From: Trinickia sp. Y13
GTDB taxonomy: Bacteria; Pseudomonadota; Gammaproteobacteria; Burkholderiales; Burkholderiaceae
Reading direction: 5' to 3'
Length of the DNA stretch: 64,000 bases
Assembly: GCF_029522115.1 (NCBI RefSeq)
Contig: NZ_JAKWFK010000004.1
Location: 186,001 to 250,000, forward strand
Within the stretch, counting starts at the first letter, position 1. Every line of letters starts with the position of its first letter. Shown piece by piece: positions 44,971-54,221 of this stretch. Under the pieces are notes generated by a model, which worked only from the letters and a program-made list of their open reading frames with translations, was not told the DNA's origin and searched no databases. The translations under genes were made by a program, and so were the position numbers.

Positions 44971-46119
44971 TCAGCGATTCGGCCTTTCCGGCAAAAGCCC
45001 GTGGCTCGCTAGCACCCCTTGCAAGCGCGGCTGTATACCGTGCAACGACAGCCCGTCCGCCAATTCGACCAAAGGCGCGATCCGGCGCTTCAGCTTCTCG
45101 ACGTGATTCTGTGCGATGTCCGCGATCCGATGATCGAGATAAGGATTGCTGAAGCGCTCCCTCACGCTGGCCAAATAATGCTCGGCTCGATCGCCCAAGC
45201 CCATGGCGACGAAAACCGGCAGCACCTCTTCATGCCACACCGTCTCGAGACCCTCGCGCAAGTGGCAATCGTTCATCGCATCGAGCACCGTTTCGGACGA
45301 CGGCCGCGCATTGTTGCGCCACTGCTCGGCAAGCCAGGTATGGCCCAGATTGAGAAAGAAAAGTTTTAGCCGCTCGTAGCTGCGCAGATCGTCCGTCAGC
45401 GCGATGCACTCATGCGCACACGGCAGTTGCATTCCCGCACGCCGCTCGATCGCCCAGAGCGCGTAGGGCTCCGCGACTGCGCCTACCGGAGCGATCGGCT
45501 CCGACACGATTCGATCGACCAGCGAATTGACCCACACGCATCGCTGCCTCACATAGTCGACGAACGTTTCGGGCAACGACCATTGCCGCGCGAGCGCGAC
45601 GACGATATCGCGCAACGTGTCGCCGTTGTTCTCCACCAACTCGCAGGGGAAGATCGACACGCCATCGCTTGCGCGCTCGCGCCAGCGAGCATGCAGCAAC
45701 GCGAGAAGCTTTGCCGGGTAGCTGCGCGGGACGCCGCCGTTCGTAAGAAGATCGGGCGTGTCGCGTTCATCGAGTCGATAACCCATGTCGCCCGTGTTCG
45801 ACACGATCACGCGGACGTCTTCGATCGTCGCGTGGCGTACGGCATCCCAGTCTCGGTCGGCAATCCATGCGGCGCGAATGGCATGGCCCGTCACGACGCG
45901 ATCCACCGCCACGCCATGTTCGCTCCCACGAATTCGCACCGGATATCCGCCCGGTTTCGACAGCGCGTCAATACGGGCTCGACTCACCGGGCTATCGGTC
46001 GTCTGCACGACGCTGATGCCGCCAATCGCATCGCCGCGCTCGAGCGCCTGCGAGACGAACAACGCGACATGCGCCAGCAGAAATCGGCTCGTGCCGAATT
46101 GAAGTATCGGTTCGCTCAT
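44971..46119 (-). CDS. Mannitol dehydrogenase-family oxidoreductase, UxaB-like (tagaturonate reductase type)
   Basis: The product has 382 residues. It opens with [17 protein letters not shown], the NAD-binding start of the long-chain mannitol/uronate dehydrogenases. [44 protein letters not shown] and [12 protein letters not shown] follow. These pieces resemble UxaB (tagaturonate/altronate) more than UxuB or MtlD. Expected reaction: interconversion of a keto-uronate and an aldonate with NAD(H). Last gene of the sugar-acid operon, 42 bp after the zinc dehydrogenase. Confidence 0.85.
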   Translation of the reverse strand: MSEPILQFGTSRFLLAHVALFVSQALERGDAIGGISVVQTTDSPVSRARIDALSKPGGYPVRIRGSEHGVAVDRVVTGHAIRAAWIADRDWDAVRHATIEDVRVIVSNTGDMGYRLDERDTPDLLTNGGVPRSYPAKLLALLHARWRERASDGVSIFPCELVENNGDTLRDIVVALARQWSLPETFVDYVRQRCVWVNSLVDRIVSEPIAPVGAVAEPYALWAIERRAGMQLPCAHECIALTDDLRSYERLKLFFLNLGHTWLAEQWRNNARPSSETVLDAMNDCHLREGLETVWHEEVLPVFVAMGLGDRAEHYLASVRERFSNPYLDHRIADIAQNHVEKLKRRIAPLVELADGLSLHGIQPRLQGVLASHGLLPERPNR

Positions 46120-46161
46120 GCTGCGCACCCCGGCCGCTGCTTCACTGCTTCTAGCATGGGC

Positions 46162-47172
46162 TCAGCACTCCACCAACGCTTTCACCACCGTCGGCCCCGG
46201 CTCCAGTAATCGCGGCAGGCCGTCCGGCACATCGGCAAGATGCATGCGGTGCGTATTGAGCGCTCGATCGGGAATGCGACCCGCGCGCATCGCTTCGAGC
46301 ACGGTCTCGAAATCCGCGGTGGTGGCGTTGCGGCTGGCAAGCAACGTCGTCTCGCGCTTATGGAATTCGGGATCGGAGAAGCTCACCTGCCCCGGCACGA
46401 TCGAGATCAGCGTATAGGTGCCGCCATGGGCGACGAATCCGAAGCCGCGATTCATCGCATCGATATTGCCCGTCGCATCGAAGACGACATCGAAAAATTC
46501 CCCGTTCGTGAGCGACGCCAGTTGCTCCGTATCGGTAGCGCCCACGGCCACGGCTGCATCGACGTTCAGTTCGGAACGGCAAAATGCCAAGCGATCCGCA
46601 CGCGTGTCGAGGCAAGTCACGTTGGCCCCGCGCAACTTCGCGAAGATCATGGCGGCCATGCCGATCGGACCGGCCCCTACCACCAAGACGCGTTGCCCGG
46701 ACGATACGTTCGCGCGTCGCACGGCGTGCGCCCCGATGGCGAGAAACTCGAGCATCGCTGCTTGATCGAGCGACACGCCTTCGGCCTTATGCACGAACTG
46801 CGCCGGCACGCTGACGTACTCGGTGAGCGCGCCGTCGCGATGCACGCCCAACACCTTGATATCGACGCAACAGTTGGTCTTGCCTTGACGGCATGCCACG
46901 CAGTGCCCGCATGACAAATAGGGCATGACGTAGACGCAATCGCCAGCGGCGAAGCCGGAGCCGGGTTCCGCCTCGGTCACCACCGCGGAGAACTCATGGC
47001 CCATGACACGCGGATACTGCAGATACGGCTGATTGCCAGTGAAGATGTGCAAGTCGGTGCCGCAAATTCCGACGCGCGCCACGCGCAGCATCACCTCGCC
47101 CGCCGCCCGCACGGGCGGCTCGGTTTGCCGTGCGCGCAACACCCCCGGTGATTCGCAAATCACGCTAAGCAT
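46162..47172 (-). CDS. Zinc-dependent medium-chain sugar-acid dehydrogenase (L-galactonate/L-idonate dehydrogenase-like)
   Basis: The product has 336 residues. The catalytic zinc site is ICGTDLHIF and GHEFSA. The structural zinc site has four Cys in YLSCGHCVACRQGKTNCC. The cofactor motif is VLVVGAGPIGMAAMIF. The overall pattern (GNQPYLQYPRVMGHEF) is that of LgoD/RspB-type enzymes that oxidise aldonates such as L-galactonate to keto-uronates. It sits between the lactonase-like gene (22 bp) and the UxaB-like reductase, which would take exactly such a product. The substrate is inferred from the context. Confidence 0.87.
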   Translation of the reverse strand: MLSVICESPGVLRARQTEPPVRAAGEVMLRVARVGICGTDLHIFTGNQPYLQYPRVMGHEFSAVVTEAEPGSGFAAGDCVYVMPYLSCGHCVACRQGKTNCCVDIKVLGVHRDGALTEYVSVPAQFVHKAEGVSLDQAAMLEFLAIGAHAVRRANVSSGQRVLVVGAGPIGMAAMIFAKLRGANVTCLDTRADRLAFCRSELNVDAAVAVGATDTEQLASLTNGEFFDVVFDATGNIDAMNRGFGFVAHGGTYTLISIVPGQVSFSDPEFHKRETTLLASRNATTADFETVLEAMRAGRIPDRALNTHRMHLADVPDGLPRLLEPGPTVVKALVEC

Positions 47173-47194
47173 AGAAATATCCTCTTCGAACGAA

Positions 47195-48088
47195 TCAAGC
47201 GTGGCGGACGATTCCGCCTACGCGATAGAACTTGCATGCATTGCCGCCGAAAACGGCGGGTAGCGCTTCCGAGCCCAACAACCGTGCGCAATCGTCTTCG
47301 CATGCAGCCAACCACTCGCCATAGCCGCCAGGGCCGGAAGCCAGGCGCAACACGGGCCAGTCGCTGCCCCACATCAATCGTTGCGCTCCGAACAGATCGG
47401 CGAGCACGCGAACATATGGGCGCACGCGCGCTCCGATCGTTTCGTCACCGGTCGCTTCACCCGCCTCGGTCCACAGCCCGGAAAGTTTGCAATGCACGTT
47501 CGATAACCGCGCAAGCGAACTCATCAGCGATAGCCATGGCTCGACCTCTCCGCGCGCAATCGGCGGTTTCGCGCCGTGATCGATGACGATTCGCAAGTCC
47601 GGGTAGCGCCGTGCAAAAGCGTGTAGGGCTCCGAGATGGCGAGGCAGGACGAGCGCATCGAAGCGCAGATCGTGCTCGATCATGGCCGTGACGGCGCGCT
47701 CCAAGGCGCGATCGTCGATCCATGCGTCATCGGCCAGATCCTGCAGCATCGGCCGCAGCCCACGGGCCTTAGGGTGTGCGACGAATGCAGCTACCTTCTG
47801 CGCCGCGTCCGCCGCCTTCAAATCAAGCCAACCAACGACGGCGCATACCGTCGGCGTCTGCTCGGCGATCCCGAGCAGATAGTGCGTGTCGGCCTCCGTC
47901 GGCAGCGACTGAACCAACACCGTGCCGTCGATGCGCGCAGCGACCAATTGAGGTTCCAGGTCTTGCGGGCCAAAATCGCGATGAATCGCCTCCAACTCGC
48001 GGGGCGGCCAGCAACCGGAACGCGCGTCGATTTGCCAATAGTGCTGGTGTGCATCGATACGCATCGGGCGAACGTCGGAGGCATTCAT
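47195..48088 (-). CDS. Amidohydrolase-family sugar lactonase (COG3618, fuconolactonase-like)
   Basis: The product has 297 residues. It starts MRIDAHQHYWQID (residues 9-21), the metal-binding DxHxH form of this family, and has later blocks RIVIDHGAKPP, LSNVHCKLSGLWTEA and the active-site Asp in RLMWGSDWPVL. Characterised relatives open L-fucono- or L-galactonolactone and related lactones. Its place upstream of an aldonate dehydrogenase supports a lactonase producing the free acid. An ATG at 48064 is an alternative start. Confidence 0.88.
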   Translation of the reverse strand: MNASDVRPMRIDAHQHYWQIDARSGCWPPRELEAIHRDFGPQDLEPQLVAARIDGTVLVQSLPTEADTHYLLGIAEQTPTVCAVVGWLDLKAADAAQKVAAFVAHPKARGLRPMLQDLADDAWIDDRALERAVTAMIEHDLRFDALVLPRHLGALHAFARRYPDLRIVIDHGAKPPIARGEVEPWLSLMSSLARLSNVHCKLSGLWTEAGEATGDETIGARVRPYVRVLADLFGAQRLMWGSDWPVLRLASGPGGYGEWLAACEDDCARLLGSEALPAVFGGNACKFYRVGGIVRHA

Positions 48089-48187
48089 CGTAGAGAGATC
48101 GAATCGTGAGCGTATGAATCGGTGAATCTCGTTTCGTCGAAAGCGGCCCGCGTCGATCGGTTTGAGCGTCGACGCGGACCTCCGTCA

Positions 48188-49135
48188 TCAATAAAGCACG
48201 TTCTTCGCTTCAGGCGAATCGAGGTTTTGCTTGTCGACCATCACGACGCCGGTATCGATGTTTTTCGCAACCTTCTTATGTTCGATCACGTTCACGACGG
48301 TTTGAATGCCCTTGTATCCCATCTGATAAGAGCCTTGAACGGCGATCCCTTGGATCGTCCCGTCACGCACGAAATTTTGCAGATCCTGATTGCCGTCGAA
48401 GCCGATCGCCACCACCTTGCCCGCCTTCCCGGACTGCTTGAGCGCGCGCCCCACCCCAATCGCAGTTGGCTCGTTCGCACCGAAGACCCCCTTCAGATCG
48501 GGGTTCGCCGACAGCACGTCGGTGGTCTGATTCAATGCCGTCGCCATCTGGGACTGCGAGTAGTACGGACCGACGATCTTCAGCTTGGAATGTGCCGCAA
48601 GGTATTTCTTGAAGCCGCCGACACGCCCGATTTCCGACCCGGCGCCCGGCACGTAGGACATGAGCGCGATCTTTCCCGTCTGACCGACGTGGGCGATCAG
48701 CGCCTTCGCACAAAGCTCACCGGCCTTCTCGTTGTCAGTGGACAAAAACGACTGGTAGTACTGCTTGCCCGCATCGGAGAGCGCCGAGTCGATCAGGACG
48801 ACAGGGATGTGCGCTTCCCACGCCTTCTTGATGGCCGGCACCAGCGCGTCGGGATCGGATGGCGCGAGCACGATGCCTGCGACGTGTCGATTGACGGCGT
48901 TCTCGACCATATTGACTTCGTCCGTGATGTCCGATTCCGCGGCCGGGCCTTGGAACGTCATCGTGTAGCCCTTGGCTTCGCCGAGTGCGGCTTTCGCCCC
49001 CTTCTGCACGTTCTGCCAGTAGTTCGAATTGACCGTCTTGACGATCACCGCAATCTCGCCGCCCGCCGCGTACGCGCCCGAGCTGAACGCCGTGCCCAGC
49101 AGCGCCGCTATCGCCAGCATGGAAAACTTTTGCAT
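48188..49135 (-). CDS. Sugar ABC transporter periplasmic binding protein (RbsB type)
   Basis: The product has 315 residues. A signal peptide ends SGAYA, and the mature part is a type I periplasmic binding fold (IAVIVKTVNSNYWQNVQKGA, IVLAPSDPDALVPAIKKAW, GVFGANEPTAIGVGRALKQ, VVAIGFDGNQD). It binds a sugar or sugar acid and delivers it to the RbsC-type permease. The start at 49135 has a GAGGAG ribosome site. It follows the permease gene by 38 bp. The catabolic genes downstream suggest a galactose- or fucose-related ligand rather than ribose. Confidence 0.94.
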   Translation of the reverse strand: MQKFSMLAIAALLGTAFSSGAYAAGGEIAVIVKTVNSNYWQNVQKGAKAALGEAKGYTMTFQGPAAESDITDEVNMVENAVNRHVAGIVLAPSDPDALVPAIKKAWEAHIPVVLIDSALSDAGKQYYQSFLSTDNEKAGELCAKALIAHVGQTGKIALMSYVPGAGSEIGRVGGFKKYLAAHSKLKIVGPYYSQSQMATALNQTTDVLSANPDLKGVFGANEPTAIGVGRALKQSGKAGKVVAIGFDGNQDLQNFVRDGTIQGIAVQGSYQMGYKGIQTVVNVIEHKKVAKNIDTGVVMVDKQNLDSPEAKNVLY

Positions 49136-49173
49136 GTCTCGCTCCTCATTCTCGTGGTTGGAACTTCGTTTGA

Positions 49174-50205
49174 TTACCGCTTCCTGCTTCGCAATTGATC
49201 GATCCACACCGTGCCCAAAATCACGACGCCGATGATGATCTGTTGGATGAAGCTCGATACGCCATTCATGTTCAAACCATTGCGCAGCACGCCGATGACG
49301 AACGCGCCGATGGCCGTGCCCGAGATCGTGCCCACGCCGCCCATGAGCGAAGTCCCGCCGATCACCGCGCTTGCGATCGCATCGAGTTCGTACATCACGC
49401 CCTCGTTCGGCTGTCCGGTCACGAGACGCGACATCAACACGCAACCGGTTACACCGGCCAACGCCCCGGACAGGACATACGTAAACATGGTCACGCCCCG
49501 GACGTCGACGCCCGAGAGCCGTGCCGCCTCGGCATTGGAGCCCACGGCATAGATGTGACGGCCGAGCGAGGTCTTCGACAACAGGACGGCGCCGGCAATG
49601 AACAGCACGATCATGATCACGACGGGGTACGGAATGCCTGGAAACGTCGTGTCGGGAAAGCCGTCCGCGCCGATGCGGGAGATGCGGAACAACGCGCCGT
49701 TGCCCAGCACGCCGAACGCATCGCTCAGCTCGGAGACCGGCCGCGCGCCGGTGATTTGCAGCGCAAGCCCGCGGGCGACCAACATCATGCCGAGCGTCGC
49801 GATGAAGGGCGGCAACCCCATGCGCGTCACGCAGACGCCGTTGACGAACCCGCACAGCGCGCCAACACAGACGCCGCACAACATCGCGGCAGGCACCGGC
49901 ACGCCCGCCTTCGTGAGCAATGCGGCCGATACGCCCGCGAGCGCGAGAACCGAGCCGACCGACAAGTCGATGCCGCCCGTGATGATCACGCAGGTTGCCG
50001 CAACGCCGAGGTAAGCGATCGACGTGACCTGCAGGGACACGGTCATCATGTTGCCGACCGAAAAGAACGCGGAACTCGTTACCGAAAACGCGATCACGAG
50101 GGCGACCAAGCTGCCCAATGCGGCGAACTTCTGAATGAGATCGCGGCGGCGCTGACGCGCGGCGCGATCGGCCACCTGGCTTCGATCCGATGTCATTTCA
50201 AGCAT
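49174..50205 (-). CDS. Sugar ABC transporter permease (RbsC type)
   Basis: The product has 343 residues and about eight to ten hydrophobic segments. Family blocks: TCVIITGGIDLSVGSVLALAG, ATLGMMLVARGLAL, YAVGSNAEAARLSGVDV and ASAVIGGTSLMGGVGTISG. It forms the inner-membrane channel of the importer. Its start overlaps the end of the ATPase gene by 8 bp. An ATG at 50196, just after that stop codon, is an alternative. Confidence 0.95.
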   Translation of the reverse strand: MLEMTSDRSQVADRAARQRRRDLIQKFAALGSLVALVIAFSVTSSAFFSVGNMMTVSLQVTSIAYLGVAATCVIITGGIDLSVGSVLALAGVSAALLTKAGVPVPAAMLCGVCVGALCGFVNGVCVTRMGLPPFIATLGMMLVARGLALQITGARPVSELSDAFGVLGNGALFRISRIGADGFPDTTFPGIPYPVVIMIVLFIAGAVLLSKTSLGRHIYAVGSNAEAARLSGVDVRGVTMFTYVLSGALAGVTGCVLMSRLVTGQPNEGVMYELDAIASAVIGGTSLMGGVGTISGTAIGAFVIGVLRNGLNMNGVSSFIQQIIIGVVILGTVWIDQLRSRKR

Positions 50206-51748
50206 GCGTGAACCCCGAAGCAAAGTGCATGATCTCCTCCTGATTGGTCTGTTTCGTATCGAGAACGGCCGTGATGCGGCCTTCGTGAAATACCGCGATT
50301 CGATCGGTCATGCCGAGCAGCTCGGGCAACTCCGAGCTGATCAGCACGACACCGACACCGTCCGCCGCTAATCGATCCATCAATCCATAGATCGCGAACT
50401 TCGCGCCCACGTCGATCCCTCGCGTAGGCTCGTCGAAGAACAAGATCTTCGAGCCGCGATACAGCCATTTTCCGATCACGACCTTCTGCTGGTTGCCGCC
50501 CGACAAATTGCGCACGATCTGGTCGACGGACGGCGTGCGAATCGCCAAGTCATTCACATAGCGGCGCGCGACCTCCGCCTCTTCATCGAAACGAAGGAAG
50601 CCCGCACGCGAGGAAACGGCGCCGACGTTTGCGAGCGTGAGGTTCGCCGCGACGGACATGCCGAGCGCCAAGCCATCTTGCTTGCGGTCTTCCGATAGAT
50701 AGGCGATGCCATGGCGGATCGCTTCGCGCGGCGAGCGCACCGTCACGGGACGGCCATCGAGTTCGATCGATCCGTGGTCCAACCGGTCCGCACCGAAGAC
50801 GGCGCGCGCCACCTCTGTCCGGCCCGCGCCCATGAGCCCCGCGAAGCCGAGGATTTCTCCCCTGCGCAGATCGAACGACACCGGCCCGAACACGCCCTCC
50901 CGACGAACGTTGCGCACTCGCAGCAAGACGTCGCTGGTGGGCACGGAGTGCCTTGGCGGGTAGGCGTCGTCGAGCGAGCGACCGACCATGCGCGCGACGA
51001 TATCGTTCACGCTCACCGCGGAAAATTCGTCGGTGGAGATGTAGCGGCCGTCGCGCAATACCGTGACGCGATCGACGATCTGCGCCATTTCATCGAGACG
51101 ATGCGAGATGTACAGAATCGCGACGCCGTCCGCGCGCAATTCCTCGATGATGCGGAAAAGCTGCACCGTTTCCGACTCGGTCAGCGACGACGTCGGTTCG
51201 TCCATGATGAGGACGCGCGCCTCGAACGACAGCGCCTTCGCAATTTCGACCAGTTGTTGCTGCGCGATCGACAAAGTGCGCACGAGCGTGGTGGGCGCGA
51301 CTTCCAAGCCGATCCGAGCGAGGCACCGCACGGCATCCGCATTGAGCTTGCGCGTGTCGACAAACGGGCCGCGTTTGGGCTCGCGCGCGAGGAAAAGGTT
51401 TTCCGCCACGCTCAAGTGCGGCACGAGATTCAGTTCCTGGTGGATGATCGCGATGCCGGCCGCCTGCGCCTGCGAAGTCGAGGCGAATCGCACCTGCTCC
51501 CCGCGGTAGCGGATGACGCCCTCGTCCGGTTGATACTGGCCGCTGATGATCTTCATCAACGTCGATTTGCCCGCCCCGTTCTCGCCGCACACCGCGTGAA
51601 CTTCACCCGCCCGAAGGTCCAAACGAATGCCGTCGAGGGCAACGACCCCGGGGAAACGCTTCACGATTCCTTCGAGACGCAACAGCTCTTCGCCTGCGGC
51701 GCGCCTCTCGGCGAGGGCAAGACTCGATGGGCCGCCCGGCATGGTCAT
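50198..51748 (-). CDS. Sugar ABC transporter ATPase with two nucleotide-binding domains (RbsA type)
   Basis: The product has 516 residues. Domain 1 has a full set: Walker A GENGAGKST, signature LSIAQQQLVEIAKAL and Walker B VLIMDEPTSSL. Domain 2 keeps GLMGAGRTEVA in the Walker A place, signature LSGGNQQKVVIGKWL and FFDEPTRGIDV. The degenerate second P-loop is normal for RbsA-type proteins. The start at 51748 follows AGGAGA by 9 nt. First gene of the operon; its upstream region carries two copies of an operator-like sequence. Confidence 0.95.
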   Translation of the reverse strand: MTMPGGPSSLALAERRAAGEELLRLEGIVKRFPGVVALDGIRLDLRAGEVHAVCGENGAGKSTLMKIISGQYQPDEGVIRYRGEQVRFASTSQAQAAGIAIIHQELNLVPHLSVAENLFLAREPKRGPFVDTRKLNADAVRCLARIGLEVAPTTLVRTLSIAQQQLVEIAKALSFEARVLIMDEPTSSLTESETVQLFRIIEELRADGVAILYISHRLDEMAQIVDRVTVLRDGRYISTDEFSAVSVNDIVARMVGRSLDDAYPPRHSVPTSDVLLRVRNVRREGVFGPVSFDLRRGEILGFAGLMGAGRTEVARAVFGADRLDHGSIELDGRPVTVRSPREAIRHGIAYLSEDRKQDGLALGMSVAANLTLANVGAVSSRAGFLRFDEEAEVARRYVNDLAIRTPSVDQIVRNLSGGNQQKVVIGKWLYRGSKILFFDEPTRGIDVGAKFAIYGLMDRLAADGVGVVLISSELPELLGMTDRIAVFHEGRITAVLDTKQTNQEEIMHFASGFTHA

Positions 51749-51788
51749 GACGTCATGTCTCCTATGAGGACCACCAACGCGCCTAGCG

Positions 51789-51807
51789 TGGTCAGTCCAA
51801 TTTTGCT
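51789..51807. promoter_or_regulatory. Operator-like 19-bp site, copy 1
   Basis: TGGTCAGTCCAATTTTGCT. It is 16/19 identical to copy 2 and lies 41 bp upstream of the ABC operon start codon, between the operon and its divergent GntR regulator. Confidence 0.6.
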
Positions 51808-51830
51808 CGAACGAGTCGAAAGCCGCGTTT

Positions 51831-51849
51831 TGGTCATGCCAATCTTGCT
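51831..51849. promoter_or_regulatory. Operator-like 19-bp site, copy 2
   Basis: TGGTCATGCCAATCTTGCT. With the preceding T it contains TTGG-N5-CCAA, a perfect inverted repeat of the kind bound by FadR-subfamily GntR proteins. The centre-to-centre distance to copy 1 is 42 bp, about four helical turns. Confidence 0.65.
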
Positions 51850-51984
51850 TTATTAACATCGACCTTACCAACGGTGAAAACCCCTAGAAGCGGATCAACC
51901 CCACGCCGGGCGGTGTGTCCGAGCGCCATGCTAGACTTTGACGCAACCTGCGGGGGTGCCCCGCAGCATCGCAATCACCACATC

Positions 51985-52686
51985 ATGAAATCGACGGAAC
52001 CCAAGCGGCTTTACCAATCGGTGGCCGCGCAGATCCTGGCGCTCATCCGCAACGGTGAGTTCCCGCCGGGCGAGCGCCTCCCTCCGGAGCGCGAACTGGC
52101 GCTCAAGCTCGGCGTATCGCGCCCATCGTTGCGGGAAGCGTTGATCGCGCTCGAAATAGGCGGTCAGGTGGAGATTCGAATGGGCTCCGGCGTCTATGCC
52201 TGCGAAACCGGCGCCGACGATGCCGGGGCCGTCAGCGCGCTCGGCGATAGCCCGTCCGAGTTGATGCAGGCGCGCGCGGCTATCGAGGGCAGCGTCGTCG
52301 TGCTGGCCACGGCGCGGATGAATGCGGCGATGCTCGATCGCTTGCGTCGCACGGTCGAGCGAATGCGCCGGCTTGCTGCGGCGGGCAAGTCGCCGGTCGA
52401 GGCCGATCGGCAGTTTCATATGCTGATTGCGGAAGCCGCCGGCAATTCGGTGCTGAGCCGCTACATGGGCGAACTGTTCGATAGCCGCCACGATCCGATT
52501 GCAGCGGCCATGCGCGGCCACGCGGAGAGCGCGCAAACCTGGACGGCCGCCGTGCAGGAACATGAGGCGGTGCTCAAAGCGTTGCAGGCCGGCGATCCGA
52601 TCGCCGCGCAAACGGCCATGCGCGCGCATCTATTGGCGTCGGAAGAGCGGTGGGTCAGTGGAGCATTGAAGCGCGGGGAGGATTAG
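51985..52686 (+). CDS. GntR-family regulator, FadR subfamily, likely controlling the sugar-acid operon
   Basis: The product has 233 residues. The winged helix is LYQSVAAQILALIRNGEFPP, then GERLPPERELALKLGVSRPS and VEIRMGSGVYA. The FCD ligand domain (about 95-225) has the metal-binding set of Asp and His residues (EADRQFHMLIAEAAGNSV, and H in QEHEAVLKALQAGD). FadR-type regulators respond to sugar acids and fatty acyl compounds. It is divergent from the ABC/catabolic operon, with two repeated operator-like sites in the gap. The start at 51985 was taken because the upstream extension is not domain-like. Confidence 0.93.
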   Translation: MKSTEPKRLYQSVAAQILALIRNGEFPPGERLPPERELALKLGVSRPSLREALIALEIGGQVEIRMGSGVYACETGADDAGAVSALGDSPSELMQARAAIEGSVVVLATARMNAAMLDRLRRTVERMRRLAAAGKSPVEADRQFHMLIAEAAGNSVLSRYMGELFDSRHDPIAAAMRGHAESAQTWTAAVQEHEAVLKALQAGDPIAAQTAMRAHLLASEERWVSGALKRGED

Positions 52687-52825
52687 CGATGCGCTTGCTA
52701 GCGAAATAAACGGAAATGCGCGAAACGCGATCTTATTGAAAGCGCGAAGGAGGATGCGCAGGTTGAAACTGTCGATCGGACCGGCAGTGACGCAACCGCG
52801 TTCGATATCGGTCACGCAGATACAC

Positions 52826-52850
52826 AAAGGGCCGGTCAAACCGGCCCTTG
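52826..52850. terminator. Shared terminator hairpin between gntR and the cold-shock gene
   Basis: A 10-bp perfect stem (AAGGGCCGGT / ACCGGCCCTT) with a 3-nt loop lies between convergent genes. On the minus strand the stem is followed by TGTGT, on the plus strand by GTTTC. It lies 28 bp after the cold-shock stop codon. Confidence 0.75.
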
Positions 52851-52877
52851 TTTCACGCTTGCTCTACTTCAGAGCGT

Positions 52878-53081
52878 TTAAAGCGGCGTGATGTTTGCAG
52901 CTTGCAAGCCCTTCGGGCCGCGCTTCGTCTCGTAGCTCACCTTTTGATTTTCCGCGAGCGTCTTGAAGCCCTCGCCGCGCACTTCGGAGAAGTGAGCGAA
53001 AAGATCGTCGCCGCCCGCATCGGGAGTGATGAAGCCAAAGCCCTTGCTATCGTTGAACCACTTAACGGTACCGGTATCCAT
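52878..53081 (-). CDS. Cold-shock protein, CspA family
   Basis: The product has 67 residues, the standard single cold-shock domain. RNP1 is KGFGFI and RNP2 is LFAHF. It starts [20 protein letters not shown]. It binds single-stranded RNA and DNA and acts as an RNA chaperone. The start at 53081 was chosen by the family N-terminus; the longer frame has none. A leader of about 130 nt and a candidate promoter lie upstream, which suits the post-transcriptional control typical of csp genes. Confidence 0.97.
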   Translation of the reverse strand: MDTGTVKWFNDSKGFGFITPDAGGDDLFAHFSEVRGEGFKTLAENQKVSYETKRGPKGLQAANITPL

Positions 53082-53220
53082 GCGAATTCCTGACAAAAAA
53101 ATAATAGCTCCATTCCGGAGCGACAAAAAACTTCAAGGAAGAAGAGAGGATAACGAGTACCGCGCAGAAGAGGCGGAAAATGGTGATCAGCAATCGAGCT
53201 TCTTGAATATTTCGAGGCTC

Positions 53221-53249
53221 ACAGTAACCTAGCGGGCCTGGAGTGTCAA
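53221..53249 (-). promoter_or_regulatory. Candidate promoter of the cold-shock gene
   Basis: On the minus strand a perfect -35 TTGACA (53249-53244) is followed after 17 nt by the weak -10 TACTGT (53226-53221). Transcription would start near 53214, giving an untranslated leader of about 130 nt, as in other csp genes. Confidence 0.5.
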
Positions 53250-53279
53250 CGTATATCGTTAGCGCGGTCGTTTGACGCC

Positions 53280-54164
53280 TTATCGCGGCCGATCCATCGT
53301 CTGCTGCAGCGTGTCGATGAACGCGCGCACTTTGGCGCTCAACAACCGGCGCGAGCTGTATAGCGCCCAGATCTCCACCGCGGAGCCCGCATCGACGCCA
53401 AGCTGAACGAGCCTTCCCGCAGCCACGTCCGGCGCGGCCAGCAGCCCGGGCAGCAAGGCCACGCCAGCGCCATCCAGCACGGCCTCCCGCACCATCAGTA
53501 ACGACGACATGTGCAAGACCGGCGTAGGCGTAATCGTGCGCAGCCGGCCGTTCTTCATCTCGATCTGCCAACGCACGTCGGCAAGCGTGTTACTGGTCAA
53601 CACGGCCGGCAATGCGAGCGGCGCCGCGGGGTCTTTCGGCGCGCGCGGAATCGAGAGCGAGCGCGGTGCAACGAGCACACGGCGATCGGTCGCAATGCAG
53701 CGACCCACGAGCAGCGCGTCCTGAGGTGGATTGATACGCAATACGAGGTCGAAGCCGTCCTGCACGGGATCGGAAATGCGATCTTCCGCGACGATCTCCA
53801 ACTCCACTTGCGGGTAGGCCAGCGCGTATCGCGACGCGATGCGGCTCAATACGACGTGGCCGAACACCAGCGGCGCGCTGACGCGTAACCGCCCGCGCGG
53901 TACCGGCGCCCGGGCGGCAACGGCTTCGCCCGCTTCCGCGATTTCCGCCAACAAGCCGCGTGTGCGTTCATGAAGGGTGAGCCCTTCCTCGGTCAAGCGA
54001 AGCGTGCGCGCGCCACGTTCGAGCAAGCGCACGCCAAGATCCATTTCGAGTTCGGCAACGTGGCGCGAGAGCGTCGCCTTGGGGCGGCCGGTCACGCGAC
54101 TGGCGGGGCCGAAGCCCTTGTGTTCGGCGACGGCGTTGAAGTCAGCCAGTGCAGCGAGATCCAT
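53280..54164 (-). CDS. LysR-family regulator
   Basis: The product has 294 residues. The HTH is LADFNAVAEHKGFGPASRVT, then GRPKATLSRHVAELEMDLGV, close to the PgrR/AaeR-type group (the DNA-reading helix KATLSRHV is a common variant). The effector domain starts GRLRVSAPLVFGHVVLSRI. It is divergent from the NmrA-type gene with two clean palindromes in the gap. The start at 54164 is supported by the family N-terminus. Confidence 0.93.
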   Translation of the reverse strand: MDLAALADFNAVAEHKGFGPASRVTGRPKATLSRHVAELEMDLGVRLLERGARTLRLTEEGLTLHERTRGLLAEIAEAGEAVAARAPVPRGRLRVSAPLVFGHVVLSRIASRYALAYPQVELEIVAEDRISDPVQDGFDLVLRINPPQDALLVGRCIATDRRVLVAPRSLSIPRAPKDPAAPLALPAVLTSNTLADVRWQIEMKNGRLRTITPTPVLHMSSLLMVREAVLDGAGVALLPGLLAAPDVAAGRLVQLGVDAGSAVEIWALYSSRRLLSAKVRAFIDTLQQTMDRPR

Positions 54165-54177
54165 GTTCGTTCCATTT

Positions 54178-54196
54178 TCGAGACAGACGGTCTCGA
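54178..54196. promoter_or_regulatory. Palindrome 1 in the lysR/nmrA divergent region
   Basis: TCGAGAC-AGACG-GTCTCGA has perfect 7-bp arms and a 5-nt centre. It contains a T-N11-A LysR box and lies 13 bp from the lysR start codon, suiting autorepression. Confidence 0.6.
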
Positions 54197-54221
54197 TTAT
54201 CGGTCTTTCACTACATCCATG

